A stretch of 64,000 nt of DNA from Micromonospora gifhornensis. Lineage in GTDB: Bacteria; Actinomycetota; Actinomycetes; Mycobacteriales; Micromonosporaceae. The notes beneath the pieces are model-generated. The model was not told the DNA's origin, did not search any database, and worked only from the letters and a program-made list of their open reading frames with translations. How positions within the stretch are numbered: the first letter of the stretch is position 1; every line of letters begins with the position of its first letter. A program made the position numbers and the translations under genes. The stretch covers positions 124,001 through 188,000 of the forward strand of contig NZ_BOPA01000002.1 of the NCBI RefSeq assembly GCF_016863515.1. The letters are read 5' to 3'. Shown piece after piece: positions 29,001 to 36,903 of the stretch.

Positions 29001-29336
29001 GACGGCCCGGCCCTGTTCGTGCTCTCCCTCAAGGCCGGCGGTACCGGGCTGACCCTGACCGCCGCCAACCACGTGGTGCACGTGGACCGGTGGTGGAACC
29101 CGGCGGTGGAGGACCAGGCCACCGACCGGGCGTTCCGTATCGGTCAGCGCCGCCGCGTGCAGGTCCGCAAGTTCGTCTGCGCCGGCACGGTGGAGGAGAA
29201 GGTCGCCGCGCTGATCGCCGACAAACGCAGTCTGGCCGCGTCGGTCGTCGGCACCGGCGAGCAGTGGGTCACGGAGCTGTCCACCACCCAGCTGCGCGAG
29301 TTGTTCAGCCTGGAGGCCGGGGCGGTGGCGCAGTGA
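26061..29336 (+). CDS. SNF2-type DEAD/DEAH helicase (HepA-like)
   Basis: 1091 residues. The C-terminal half is a SNF2 motor: motif I DDMGLGKTVQ (about 645), motif II LDEAQAVKN (about 743), helicase C domain with SLKAGGTGLTLTAANHVVHV and motif VI TDRAFRIGQRRR (about 1020). The N-terminal half is specific to actinobacterial members and contains a short repeated linker (GPASDADGAA/GPASDAEGAA, about 250-275). It probably remodels nucleic acid-protein complexes. GTG start with AAGG upstream. It overlaps the following SWIM-domain gene by 4 bp. Confidence 0.92.
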   Translation: MRVLVVHGAWLPGRGLAVWGEDSTLPPRAARRPGRAPRERPHPFAAAHATLAAALAEVAEPTDLGTALLRLPTRAGSPVDSPELVRTAVVEPVRGPVTLAGWRVPILAYAPDAALPLLRTLDGLTAVPGATLRHLAELATFAADLATRGRVLPGLATPPARPGASGAVVAAPRRAARGLTSRARLPRVGTRGMAGRGTGVDARAVWRPLLTGTDAAWARALALALPPAARAVAEADLPATPTGTAVPTGPASDADGAAGPASDAEGAAGAGVLVGDALDALTDAAVRAALPQTTLARGVRRDGAVAAWLGALTGPQRGFTAEPAALDVLRDELEAWQRDAAGGTVRASFRLVEPSDDEIETTLTVVPADPDAIVATEGTWRVEFGLRAADESGLHVDAGQVWWGTAVPTLDSPQETLLAELGRASRLWPELDSALRTATPEALELDAEGAHRFLREGAPLLHAAGFTVLLPSWWQRPSARLGARLRAGSRTAPGTVAAAGERVGLDALVDYRWEIALGDQPLTAEELARLAELKTPLVRLRGHWVELDPKRLAAGLRLLRSTGELTVADLLRLGLADAEQPDALPVLEVSADGALGDLLAGSVERRLAPLTEPPSFAGTLRPYQRRGLAWLTFLQSLGLGGVLADDMGLGKTVQLLALFAADPPQAGPTLLVCPMSLVGNWQREAARFTPELRVHVHHGAQRARGTEFRDAVRAADLVLTTYPTAARDAADLAGVDWHRVVLDEAQAVKNAATRQAEAVRALPARHRIAVTGTPVENRLADLWSIMQFANPGLLGPAATFRKRFAEPIERHGDTDTAERLRRITGPFVLRRLKTDSSIISDLPEKLEMEVVCNLTAEQAALYQVVVDDMMARIEASEGIERRGLVLATMTRLKQVCNHPAQLLRDGSALAGRSGKLARLEEILDEVLAAGEKALLFTQYAEFGGMLRGHLSARFGREVLFLHGGLGKADRDEMVTRFQSDDGPALFVLSLKAGGTGLTLTAANHVVHVDRWWNPAVEDQATDRAFRIGQRRRVQVRKFVCAGTVEEKVAALIADKRSLAASVVGTGEQWVTELSTTQLRELFSLEAGAVAQ

Positions 29337-30217
29337 CCAGCCCGACCGGTACCGGTGGGCGGGGCCGGTTCGCCGACTACGGGCGACCCCGCCGGGTCGA
29401 CGGCGGATTGCGGGCCCGCAGCAGCCGAGGCGCCATCGGGGTGTCCTGGTGGTCGCGGCGGTTCCTGGAGGTGCTGGAGTCGTTCGCGCTCGGCACCCGG
29501 TTGACCCGTGGCCGCGCGTACGCCCGAGCCGGTCAGGTGGTACGCCTTGACATCGCCCCGGGCACGGTGACCTCGACGGTGCAGGGCTCCCGCCCCCGGC
29601 CGTACCAGGTCCACATCGCACTGCCGGTGTTCCCGGAGCAGTTGTGGGCACGGATCGAGGCGGAGCTGGCCGGGCAGGCGTTCTTCAGCGCCCGGCTGCT
29701 CGCCGGTGACCTGCCGGCCGAGCTTGAGGAGCTGTTCACCGCCGTCGGTGCACCGCTGTTCCCGGCCACCGTGACGGAGTTGGCGCAACGCTGCTCATGC
29801 CCGGACGCCGCGGTCCCCTGCAAACACCTCGCGGCCACCTTCTACCTGCTCGCCGAGGCGTTCGACGCGGATCCGTTCGCCCTGCTGCACTGGCGTGGCC
29901 GCAGCCGCGACGCCCTGCTCGACCGGCTCCGCGAGCTACGTGGCACCGGCACCAAACCGAGCAGCACAGGCACCCTCGGAACCGTTCGGCCTGCGGCGGC
30001 GGGTGCGGCGCGAGCCCTCACCGATCTGCCCGTCGCCCCGTTGGCGGAGACGGTCGACCGGTTCTGGCTGCCGCCAGTGCCCCTGCCGGATCGCCCGCCG
30101 AGTGTGGCGAGCCGTCCGGATCTGCTGTTGCGGCAGCTCGGTGCACCCGCACCGGCGATCGGTGGACCGGGTCTTCTGGAGCGCCTGCGTCAGGCGTACC
30201 GGCAGCTCGGTGAGTGA
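29333..30217 (+). CDS. SWIM zinc finger protein
   Basis: 294 residues from a GTG overlapping the helicase stop codon (GTGA). The zinc motif CSCPDAAVPCKHLAATFYLL (CxC-x6-CxH, from about residue 154) is the SWIM finger. The N-terminus (ISWWS-like VSWWSRRFLEVLESFALGTR LTRGRAYAR, in two parts) is conserved in this family. The coupled SNF2-SWIM pair is common in actinobacteria; SWIM domains bind DNA or proteins, so it likely guides the helicase. The pathway is unknown. Confidence 0.92.
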   Translation: MTSPTGTGGRGRFADYGRPRRVDGGLRARSSRGAIGVSWWSRRFLEVLESFALGTRLTRGRAYARAGQVVRLDIAPGTVTSTVQGSRPRPYQVHIALPVFPEQLWARIEAELAGQAFFSARLLAGDLPAELEELFTAVGAPLFPATVTELAQRCSCPDAAVPCKHLAATFYLLAEAFDADPFALLHWRGRSRDALLDRLRELRGTGTKPSSTGTLGTVRPAAAGAARALTDLPVAPLAETVDRFWLPPVPLPDRPPSVASRPDLLLRQLGAPAPAIGGPGLLERLRQAYRQLGE

Positions 30218-30258
30218 GCGGCCGCGGCGTCGACCCGGTCGGGCAGCTTCGGCGCTGG

Positions 30259-30516
30259 TCAGAGCCAGCGTTGCCGGAACCGCCACATGAGTACGGCGTT
30301 GGTCAGCAGCACCACGGCGAAGATCGCCCCGGTCAGCCGTCCGAATGCCACGGTCGCGGCCGGCAGGGCCGCCCACAGCAGGATGGTCAACAGCAGTAGC
30401 CATCGTCCGCGTCGACCCTTGGCCCGGTTGTCGAGCCGGGCGAAGAACGCCGGGTCGCTCTCTCGGAGATTACGGGTGATCTGCTCAAAACGACGCTGAT
30501 CCTCTTTGCTGAGCAT
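30259..30516 (-). CDS. DUF3040 family small membrane protein
   Basis: 85 residues from an ATG with GGGGAAGG upstream; the longer frame to 30570 lacks a ribosome site. MLSKEDQRRFEQITRNLRES is the conserved cytoplasmic helix of DUF3040, followed by a basic stretch and two membrane segments (WLLLLTILLWAALPAATVAF; LTGAIFAVVLLTNAVLMW). Function unknown. It faces the end of the SWIM gene. Confidence 0.85.
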   Translation of the reverse strand: MLSKEDQRRFEQITRNLRESDPAFFARLDNRAKGRRGRWLLLLTILLWAALPAATVAFGRLTGAIFAVVLLTNAVLMWRFRQRWL

Positions 30517-31083
30517 GTGCCTTCCCCTCACGCGTTCAGCAACGGCGAGGCGGAATACCCCTGGGGTCACGGCTCACGCGCTTCTCCTGCTGCTTCTTTC
30601 GACAGCAGGACGGGGCGAGCGGCCGACGGTGCATACGGGTGCTGATGTCGTCGCACAGTTCCGGTCGACCGAGAAGGATGCTGCGTACCCGAACCCGTCC
30701 GGTAGCGCCGCGAGTCCCTTTTCGCTCCCGACGACCCCAGCTGCGTCAGGCCCGGCTCAGCAGCCAGACCGCGTCCAGCACACGGACCGGGTCAGAGCCA
30801 GCGGACCGGGTCAGAGCCAGCGGGTCGGGCGGTGGGTGGTTGCCGGGCGTGAACCGAGCGGGCGGGGCCGACCGGGGCGTGCACCCGGTGGGCGGGTGGC
30901 GGCCCACCGGCGGCCAGGACGGTGCCGCCGTGGTGGCTCGGCACCGTTCGGGTGGTGTGTGGTGTCGTCCGTGGACATCGCCGATCCCCGCTCCCGGCGC
31001 CGGGCTGCGCCGTCGTACTGCTCAACGACCGCGTGCGGTCCGGCGTCGCTGTCCGCACGACCGGCACGCGCGGGGAGTCGTGC
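30517..31083. other. Intergenic stretch without a supported gene; contains a 19-bp duplication
   Basis: About 570 bp between the DUF3040 start and the end of the prim-pol-like gene. Frames are open on both strands, but none has a ribosome site or a protein-like composition. A hairpin CCTGCTG...CAGCAGG lies at 30586-30609, and CGGACCGGGTCAGAGCCAG occurs twice in tandem at 30783-30820. The DUF3040 promoter should be at the left end. Confidence 0.5.
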
Positions 31084-31755
31084 TCACCTGCCTCGACGGG
31101 GCAACGGCAGGTGGCCGGGCACCAGCGCCGGCACCAGGGTGACCCCGGTGGCCCGGAGCGCGTCGATCAGGGTGTTCTGGACCAGGTAGGAGTCCGGCAG
31201 CTGCCAGCGCGCCTGCTCCGGCGCCACCATCCAGCGGACCGGGCCTTCGGGTAACCGGGTGGGCGGTGCCGCGATCCACGAGCCGGGACCGTGCCGTACC
31301 ACCTGGAGACAGTGCTCCAACTCGGGGCGCAGCGGATCGCCGGGGCGTACCAGGAACATCCACCGCCCGGTCGGTGTGACAAGGACCGGACCGCGGACGC
31401 CGAGGCCGGCGGGATGGGCGCGGACCGCGTCCAGCACGCGGCGGCCCAGGTCCGCGGCGACCTCCAGCACGTCGAAGGAACGCCCGGTGGGCAGCAGTAC
31501 GCCGTGCGGCCGGGACCGCCACCAGTTCGCCACCCGGGCCGGGTCGGCACTCGCGGCGTGCTCCCAGTCCTCCAGGGCGGGATGGCAGCCGACGGTCGGG
31601 CAGCCGGCCCGACCGCAGACGAAACGGCTCCGGGCCAGGCAGGCACCGGGGGTGACCTCCCAGCCGTGCATCGCGTACCGCACCGCGACCCGGCGTAGTC
31701 GTACCCGTTCCAACGGCGACAGATGCGCCACCCGCGGTCCGACGTTCCCCCACAT
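31084..31755 (-). CDS. Bifunctional DNA primase/polymerase N-terminal domain protein
   Basis: About 223 residues. It resembles the short actinobacterial proteins built on the prim-pol N-terminal domain: VAVRYAMHGWEVTPGACL, the cysteine-rich CGRAGCPTVGCHPALEDWEH, then WWRSRPHGVLLPTGRSFDVL and a C-terminal nucleotide-binding-like half. No helicase domain follows, so it is not a full plasmid replication protein. The start at 31755 has GGGGAG nine bases upstream; ATGs at 31764 and 31791 are alternatives. Divergent from the XRE gene, about 250 bp away. Confidence 0.7.
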   Translation of the reverse strand: MWGNVGPRVAHLSPLERVRLRRVAVRYAMHGWEVTPGACLARSRFVCGRAGCPTVGCHPALEDWEHAASADPARVANWWRSRPHGVLLPTGRSFDVLEVAADLGRRVLDAVRAHPAGLGVRGPVLVTPTGRWMFLVRPGDPLRPELEHCLQVVRHGPGSWIAAPPTRLPEGPVRWMVAPEQARWQLPDSYLVQNTLIDALRATGVTLVPALVPGHLPLPRRGR

Positions 31756-32001
31756 TGGCGCCATCTCCCCTCGCCGGGCCGTCCGGTGCAATTCACATGT
31801 TGAGCACCGTCACTGCCTTCGTTCACGATCGTTTGCTCTGACAAAGTGGTTCATGCAACTTGCACGAAAACTATGAGGAATGGCCGTACGGCTGACGCAC
31901 AACCAGTGCGACCAGCGGAAACCTGAAGACGGACGGTTGACCGCACCCGCGGAACAGACCACGGCCCCTGGCTGCGGCTCCATCTAGGGAGGACTGGCGA
32001 G
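31756..32001. promoter_or_regulatory. Divergent promoter region, locally AT-rich
   Basis: 246 bp between the prim-pol-like and XRE genes. The centre (31805-31885) is the most AT-rich stretch of this part of the window, with TTCATGCAACTTGCACGAAA and AACTATGAGG resembling promoter boxes. GGAGGACTGGCGAG before the ATG at 32002 is the XRE ribosome site. No clear operator palindrome. Confidence 0.4.
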
Positions 32002-33231
32002 ATGGACGAACTACCCATCGGGCGGCGGGTGGCCTACTGGCGAGGGCGACGGAAGATGTCGCAACAGGTCTTCGCCGACCGGTTGGGCAAGTCGAAGAGC
32101 TGGGTCGACAAGATCGAACGCGGCGTACGCCGGCTCGACAAGTTCTCCGTCCTCTACGAGATCGCCGACATCCTGCAGATGGATGTGCAGCTGCTGCTCG
32201 GCAAGGACCCGGAGCGGCGCGGTGACACGCTCAACTGCATCGAGCAGTTCGAGGTCGAGGAGATCCGGGCGGCGCTGGAGCGGTACGACTCGGTGAGCGC
32301 GTACTTCGACGCCGCGCCGTGCCCACCCCCGCTGGCGGACATGAGCAAGGCCGTCACCCACGCCTGGCTGACCTACCAGTACGGCCGCTACGGCATGCTG
32401 ATCCGGGCACTGCCCAAACTGCTGCGCGACGCCCAGGCCGCCGACGCCGCCTACGGCGGCGATCAGGCGGAGCGCGCCGCCCACCTGCTCGCGCAGGTCT
32501 ACCAGATCGCCTCCTCGGTGCTGCGCAAACTGGGCGAGGTTGAGCTCGCCTGGCTCGCCGCCGATCGCTCCATCGCAGTCGCCCAACGCGCCGACGATCT
32601 GCTGCTCGCCGGGGTCGCCACCACCCGGGTGTGCAACGCCCTGGCGTCGATGGGACGGTCCCGCCCCGCGTTGGAGTTGAACGTCCGGATCGCCAACCGG
32701 CTCGCCCCCGGCGGTCAGAACGACACCAGCCCGGAACGGATCTCGGTGTACGGCATGCTGCTGCTGCAAGGTGCCATGGCCGCCGCCCGTATCGGCGACG
32801 CCGCCACCGTCGATGACCTGATCTCCGGCGCGTACGCGGCGGCGCAGGAACTCGGCAGTGACCAGAACCACTACTGGACCTCGTTCGGGCCGACGAACGT
32901 CGAACTGCACCGGGCGGCCGCCGCCGTCGAGTTGGGCGACGGTGGCCGGGCGGTCGAGGTGCACCAGCTCAAGCTCCAGAACCCGTCCTTCGACGCGCTG
33001 CTGCCGGAACGTCGGGCGCATCACCTGCTTGACCTGGCCCGGGGCTACGCCCTGATCGGCGACGTGGCAAACGCGGGTGAGATGTTGCTGCGCGGGGACC
33101 GGCTCGCCCCGTCCGAGATCCGCTGCCGGCCGATCGCCCACGAGGTGATGTCCGACGTCCTACGTCGCACACGTGGTGCGCCGCCTTCGCTGATCGCGGA
33201 GTTGGCTGAGCACATGGGAGTAGGGGTATGA
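32002..33231 (+). CDS. XRE-family regulator with TPR-like C-terminus
   Basis: 409 residues. An XRE helix-turn-helix occupies residues 6-65 (GRRVAYWRGRRKMSQQVFAD, KSKSWVDKIERGVRRLDKFS). The remaining 340 residues are helical repeats (for example RAAHLLAQVYQIASSVLRKL; ELAWLAADRSIAVAQRADDL; HHLLDLARGYALIGDVANAG), the TPR type common in Streptomyces regulators that sense small peptides or hormones. The flavoprotein gene follows 16 bp after its stop, so they are an operon. Ligand and targets are unknown. Confidence 0.85.
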   Translation: MDELPIGRRVAYWRGRRKMSQQVFADRLGKSKSWVDKIERGVRRLDKFSVLYEIADILQMDVQLLLGKDPERRGDTLNCIEQFEVEEIRAALERYDSVSAYFDAAPCPPPLADMSKAVTHAWLTYQYGRYGMLIRALPKLLRDAQAADAAYGGDQAERAAHLLAQVYQIASSVLRKLGEVELAWLAADRSIAVAQRADDLLLAGVATTRVCNALASMGRSRPALELNVRIANRLAPGGQNDTSPERISVYGMLLLQGAMAAARIGDAATVDDLISGAYAAAQELGSDQNHYWTSFGPTNVELHRAAAAVELGDGGRAVEVHQLKLQNPSFDALLPERRAHHLLDLARGYALIGDVANAGEMLLRGDRLAPSEIRCRPIAHEVMSDVLRRTRGAPPSLIAELAEHMGVGV

Positions 33232-33247
33232 CTTCGGGGCCGGTCTG

Positions 33248-33820
33248 ATGACCGGTTCGCACCGCCACGACGGGCACCGTGAGGTGCTGTACATCATCGC
33301 CTGCGGTTCGCCGCTGGCCCGAGACGTGGGTCGGCTCGTCGAGCTGGCCCAGCAGGACGGCTGGGACGTCTGCGTGGTCACCACGCCCGACGGCGCCAAG
33401 TTCGTCGACCGTGCCGCGTTGGCCCGCCAGACGGGCCACCCGGTGCGTACGCACTACAAGAACCCGGGTGATCCGGACGTGCTGCCGTCGGCCGACGCCA
33501 TCGTCGTCTGCCCGGCCACTGTCAACACGGTAAACAAGTGGGCGGCCGGCATCGCCGACACCCTCGCCCTCGGGTTGCTGATCGAGGCGCAGGGCCGGGG
33601 CATCCCGCTGGTCGCCGTGCCGTACACAAACGTCGCTATGGCCGCCCACCCGGCCTTCCGGGCGGCGATCGACCGACTGACCGAGTGGGGGGTTCGCGTG
33701 CTCTTCGGCGACGACGTCCTCCCGCTGCACCCACCCGGAACAGGGGAGCGGTACCAGCACGCCTTCCCCTGGCCACTCGCCCTCACCGCACTGCACGACC
33801 ACCTCGTCCACACTTCGTGA
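33248..33820 (+). CDS. Flavoprotein of the HFCD (Dfp/EpiD/UbiX-like) family
   Basis: 190 residues. REVLYIIACGSPLARDVGRL is the N-terminal flavin-binding strand-loop; IVVCPATVNTVNKWAAGIAD is the family's conserved P-x-x-x-N-T-x-x-K-x-x-x-G-I-x-D motif. Members bind FMN and decarboxylate peptide or pantothenate-cysteine carboxylates; here no CoaB domain is present, so it is not the CoA biosynthesis enzyme. It is coupled to the upstream XRE-TPR regulator. Its TGA overlaps the first bases of a dispersed repeat. Confidence 0.85.
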   Translation: MTGSHRHDGHREVLYIIACGSPLARDVGRLVELAQQDGWDVCVVTTPDGAKFVDRAALARQTGHPVRTHYKNPGDPDVLPSADAIVVCPATVNTVNKWAAGIADTLALGLLIEAQGRGIPLVAVPYTNVAMAAHPAFRAAIDRLTEWGVRVLFGDDVLPLHPPGTGERYQHAFPWPLALTALHDHLVHTS

Positions 33821-33872
33821 AAGGAAGGGCCCCTTGTTAACGCCTCCGGTAGAACAAGGGGCCCCTGTTAAC
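33819..33872 (+). repeat. Dispersed palindromic repeat, copy 2
   Basis: 54 bp, starting inside the flavoprotein stop codon. GGGCCCCTTGTT pairs perfectly with AACAAGGGGCCC around a 14-base loop, giving a 12-bp hairpin that probably also terminates the XRE-flavoprotein operon. Same element as at 25996, 36790 and 61132. Confidence 0.87.
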
Positions 33873-33946
33873 AACCGCACCCCGGCCGTCCGGCGGCGGG
33901 CGGGTGACGTCCCGCCTCGGCGCTGACGCCGGTAAGCTGGCCCGTC

Positions 33947-34849
33947 GTGAGCACAACCACAGCCGTGCCGACCGTCGCCGACGTCCTGGCCGAGCTGGAG
34001 CGGCGCTACCCGCCGAGCTGGGCCGAGGAGTGGGACCGGGTCGGCCTGGTGCTCGGCGAGCCGGACGCCCAGGTGCGCCGGGTTCTCTGCGTCGTCGACG
34101 TGGTCCCCGAGACGGTCGCCGAAGCCCTCGCGGCCGGCGTCGACATGATCGTCGCTCACCATCCGCTGCTGCTGCGTGGCGTCTCCTCGGTCGCGCCGAC
34201 GACGTACAAGGGCCGGATCATCCACCAACTGATCAAGGCCGACATCGCGCTGTACGTCGCGCACACGAACGCCGACGTGGCCGCCCCCGGCGTCTCCGAC
34301 GCCCTCGCCGGTCGGCTCGGCCTGACCGACCTGCGCCCCCTGCAACCGGCCCGGCCCGGCACCCCGGCCGCCGGCGAAGGCCGGGGCGTGGGCCGCATCG
34401 GCCGGTTGCCCCGACCGATGAGCCTGGCCGAGCTGACCCGGCACGCCACCTCCGTGCTGCCCACCACCGCCGTCGGAGTACGCGCCGCTGGCGCACCGGA
34501 CCGCATCGTGCGTACCCTCGCCGTCTGCGGTGGGTCCGGGGACAGCTTCCTGGCCGACGCGAGCGCCGCCGGCGTGGACGCCTACCTCACCGCCGACCTG
34601 CGCCACCACCCGGCCGGCGAGCATCTCGCCACCGGAGGGCCGGCGCTGCTCGACGCCACCCACTGGGCGACCGAGCGACCCTGGCTGGACGACCTGGCCG
34701 CGCTGCTGCGGGGCACGTCGGGCGTCGAGGCCCTGGTGTCCGACCTGGACACCAGCCCGTGGACCGTACACGCAGCCCCACCCTCAACGGGCCGGCCCGC
34801 AGTGGCCGAACCCGTAGCGGACGACAAGGAGCCCGACCGTGAAGGCTGA
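33947..34849 (+). CDS. Nif3-like dinuclear metal centre protein
   Basis: 300 residues, GTG start. The metal-binding histidines are in VAHHPLLLRG, with further ligands in YVAHTNADVA and DATHWATE, all typical of the Nif3/YbgI family (once called GTP cyclohydrolase 1 type 2). The physiological reaction is not settled. It is the first gene of a three-gene operon that corresponds to Rv2230c-Rv2229c-Rv2228c in M. tuberculosis; its end overlaps the next gene by 11 bp. Confidence 0.92.
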   Translation: MSTTTAVPTVADVLAELERRYPPSWAEEWDRVGLVLGEPDAQVRRVLCVVDVVPETVAEALAAGVDMIVAHHPLLLRGVSSVAPTTYKGRIIHQLIKADIALYVAHTNADVAAPGVSDALAGRLGLTDLRPLQPARPGTPAAGEGRGVGRIGRLPRPMSLAELTRHATSVLPTTAVGVRAAGAPDRIVRTLAVCGGSGDSFLADASAAGVDAYLTADLRHHPAGEHLATGGPALLDATHWATERPWLDDLAALLRGTSGVEALVSDLDTSPWTVHAAPPSTGRPAVAEPVADDKEPDREG

Positions 34850-35576
34850 CCCCCAGGTCCAGCGCCGCCTGCTCGACCTTCAGGCGATCGACACCGCCCT
34901 CGCCCAGCTCGCCCACCGGCGGCGGTCGCTGCCCGAGCGTGCCGAGTTGGAGGCCCTGGCCCGGGAGCTGTCCGCCCTGGAGGACGAGCGGGTCCGCGCC
35001 CAGGTCGCGGTCGACGACCTGGACCGCGACATCGCCCGGCTGGAGAAGGACGTCGACCAGGTGCGGGCGCGCAAGGCCAAGAACGAGGACCGGCTGGCCG
35101 CCGGCACCGGCCCGGCCCGCGAGCTGGAGGCACTGCAACACGAACTGGTCTCGCTCAACCGCCGGCAGGGTGACCTGGAAGACGCCGAACTGGAGCTGAT
35201 GGAGCAGCGCGAAACCGCCCAGGCGGTGCTTGACGGCGTGGAGCAGCGGCTCGCCGAGGTCCGCGAACGGCGGGCCGCCACCGAGCAGCGGCGCGACGAG
35301 AGCCTCGGCGAAATCGGCCGGGAGGAGGAGTTCAAGCACTCGGCCCGCCAGCCGCTCGCCAACGACCTCCCCGCCGACCTGGTGCAGCTCTACGAACGGA
35401 TCCGCGCCGACACGGGCCTCGGCGCGGCGCTGCTCTACGCCGGCCGCTGCGGCGGTTGCCGACTGGAGCTTTCCGGCGCCGATCTGTCCCGCATCCGCAA
35501 GACCGACCCCGACGAGGTGGTCCGCTGCGAGGACTGTCGCCGGATCATGGTCCGCACCAACGAGTCCGGGCTGTAA
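34839..35576 (+). CDS. CT398-like coiled-coil zinc ribbon protein
   Basis: 245 residues from a GTG with AAGGAG upstream, inside the end of the nif3-like gene. Residues about 10-165 are a long charged coiled coil, rich in Glu/Arg/Leu heptads (ELEALARELSALEDERVRAQ). The C-terminus has a C4 zinc ribbon: CGGC, then RCEDCRRIM. It is homologous in layout to Rv2229c and chlamydial CT398, proposed scaffold or nucleic acid-binding proteins. Four bases separate it from the RNase H gene. Confidence 0.9.
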   Translation: MKADPQVQRRLLDLQAIDTALAQLAHRRRSLPERAELEALARELSALEDERVRAQVAVDDLDRDIARLEKDVDQVRARKAKNEDRLAAGTGPARELEALQHELVSLNRRQGDLEDAELELMEQRETAQAVLDGVEQRLAEVRERRAATEQRRDESLGEIGREEEFKHSARQPLANDLPADLVQLYERIRADTGLGAALLYAGRCGGCRLELSGADLSRIRKTDPDEVVRCEDCRRIMVRTNESGL

Positions 35577-35579
35577 CCG

Positions 35580-36791
35580 GTGGCACCGCGTACCGTCCTG
35601 GTCGAGGCCGACGGCGGCGCCCGGGGCAACCCGGGCCCGGCCGGGTACGGCGCGGTGCTCCGCGACCCGACCACCGGCGAGGTGCTGGCCGAGCGCAGCG
35701 CCGCCATCGGCACCGCCACCAACAACGTCGCCGAGTACCAGGGCCTGATCGCCGGCCTGACCGCCGCCGTCGAACTGGGCGCCACCGAGGTCGAGGTCCG
35801 GATGGACTCCAAGCTGGTGGTCGAGCAGATGTCCGGCCGCTGGCAGATCAAACACCCCGGGCTGCGTCCGCTCGCCGCCCAGGCCGCCCAACTGGTCGGC
35901 CGCATCGGCACGGTCCGGTTCACCTGGATCCCCCGGGACCGCAACACCCACGCCGACGCCCTCGCCAACGCCGCCATGGACGCCGCCGCGACCTCCGGCG
36001 TCGCCGTACCCTCCGTCGCGCCGCCGCGCGTGGTCGAGCCGCCCCGCGAACTCGGCGGCCCGCAGCCCGCCGGCGGCGGCGCGGCCACCGTCGCCGCCCA
36101 CGCCGAGACGCCCGGCGCCGACCTGACCAGCGCGCCGGTCTCCTGGGAGCCCCGGCCCAGCTTCACCGCCACCCGGCTGATCCTGGTCCGCCACGGCGAG
36201 ACCGAGTACACCGAACAGGGCCGCTACTCCGGCCGCGGCGACGTCGCGCTGTCGGCGAAGGGCCAGGCCCAGGTGCGGGCCACCGCCGCCCGGGTGGCGG
36301 CGCTCGCCCCGCAGGCCGCCGCCGTGATCAGCTCACCGTTGTCCCGGTGTACGGCCACCGCCGAGGCGATCGCCGCCGCCATCGGCGACCTGCCGGTACG
36401 CCCCGACGACGACCTGATCGAGTGCGACTTCGGCGCCTGGGAGGGCCGCACCTTCGCCGAGGTACGCGAACAATGGGCGGGCGAGTTGGACGCCTGGCTC
36501 TCCTCCACCCGCATCGCCCCACCCGACGGCGAATCCTTCACCCAGGTCGCCGAACGCTGCGCCCGGGTGACCGAACGCCTTGTTGCGGCGTACCCCGGCC
36601 AGACCGTGGTGGTGGTCTCGCACGTCTCGCCGATCAAGCTGATGCTGCGCGACGCCCTCGCCGCCACCGACGCCTTCCTGCACCGGCTCTACCTCGACGC
36701 CGCCGGCATCTCGGTGCTGGACCGCTGGCCCGACGGCGGCATCGCCGTCCGCACCGTCAACGACACCACCCACCTCGCCGCACTGCAGTAA
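35580..36791 (+). CDS. Bifunctional RNase HI / histidine phosphatase
   Basis: 403 residues, GTG start. The N-terminal RNase HI domain (1-135) has VEADGGARGNPGPAGYGAVL, the Glu in NNVAEYQGL, the Asp in VRMDSKLVVEQ and the late Asp in NTHADALAN. After a Pro/Ala-rich linker (about 140-195), the C-terminal phosphatase carries LILVRHGETEYTEQGRYSG and a second His in VVVSHVSPIK, as in CobC/alpha-ribazole phosphatase. Same fusion as Rv2228c, which removes RNA from hybrids and has phosphatase activity. Its TAA stop is the first bases of a dispersed repeat. Confidence 0.95.
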   Translation: MAPRTVLVEADGGARGNPGPAGYGAVLRDPTTGEVLAERSAAIGTATNNVAEYQGLIAGLTAAVELGATEVEVRMDSKLVVEQMSGRWQIKHPGLRPLAAQAAQLVGRIGTVRFTWIPRDRNTHADALANAAMDAAATSGVAVPSVAPPRVVEPPRELGGPQPAGGGAATVAAHAETPGADLTSAPVSWEPRPSFTATRLILVRHGETEYTEQGRYSGRGDVALSAKGQAQVRATAARVAALAPQAAAVISSPLSRCTATAEAIAAAIGDLPVRPDDDLIECDFGAWEGRTFAEVREQWAGELDAWLSSTRIAPPDGESFTQVAERCARVTERLVAAYPGQTVVVVSHVSPIKLMLRDALAATDAFLHRLYLDAAGISVLDRWPDGGIAVRTVNDTTHLAALQ

Positions 36792-36841
36792 GGAAGGGCA
36801 CCTTATTAACGCCTAGCGTTGTATAAGGGCCCCCTACTAAC
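36790..36841 (+). repeat. Dispersed palindromic repeat, copy 3
   Basis: 52 bp, beginning inside the stop codon of the RNase H gene: AAGGAAGGGCACCTTATTAA, then CGCCTAGCGTTGTATAAGG. The two arms pair imperfectly. It lies between convergent genes and may terminate both. Confidence 0.82.
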
Positions 36842-36903
36842 ACGTAGCCGCGTGGCGCGAGCAGCGTCGCGGGTGCGGGTGCGGCGTGCCTGGGCGCTGC
36901 CGG

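Noticed and set aside
36041..36180. Possible split of the RNase H/phosphatase gene into two genes
   Set aside because: The Pro/Ala linker keeps the frame, and the same fusion is known in mycobacteria (Rv2228c).
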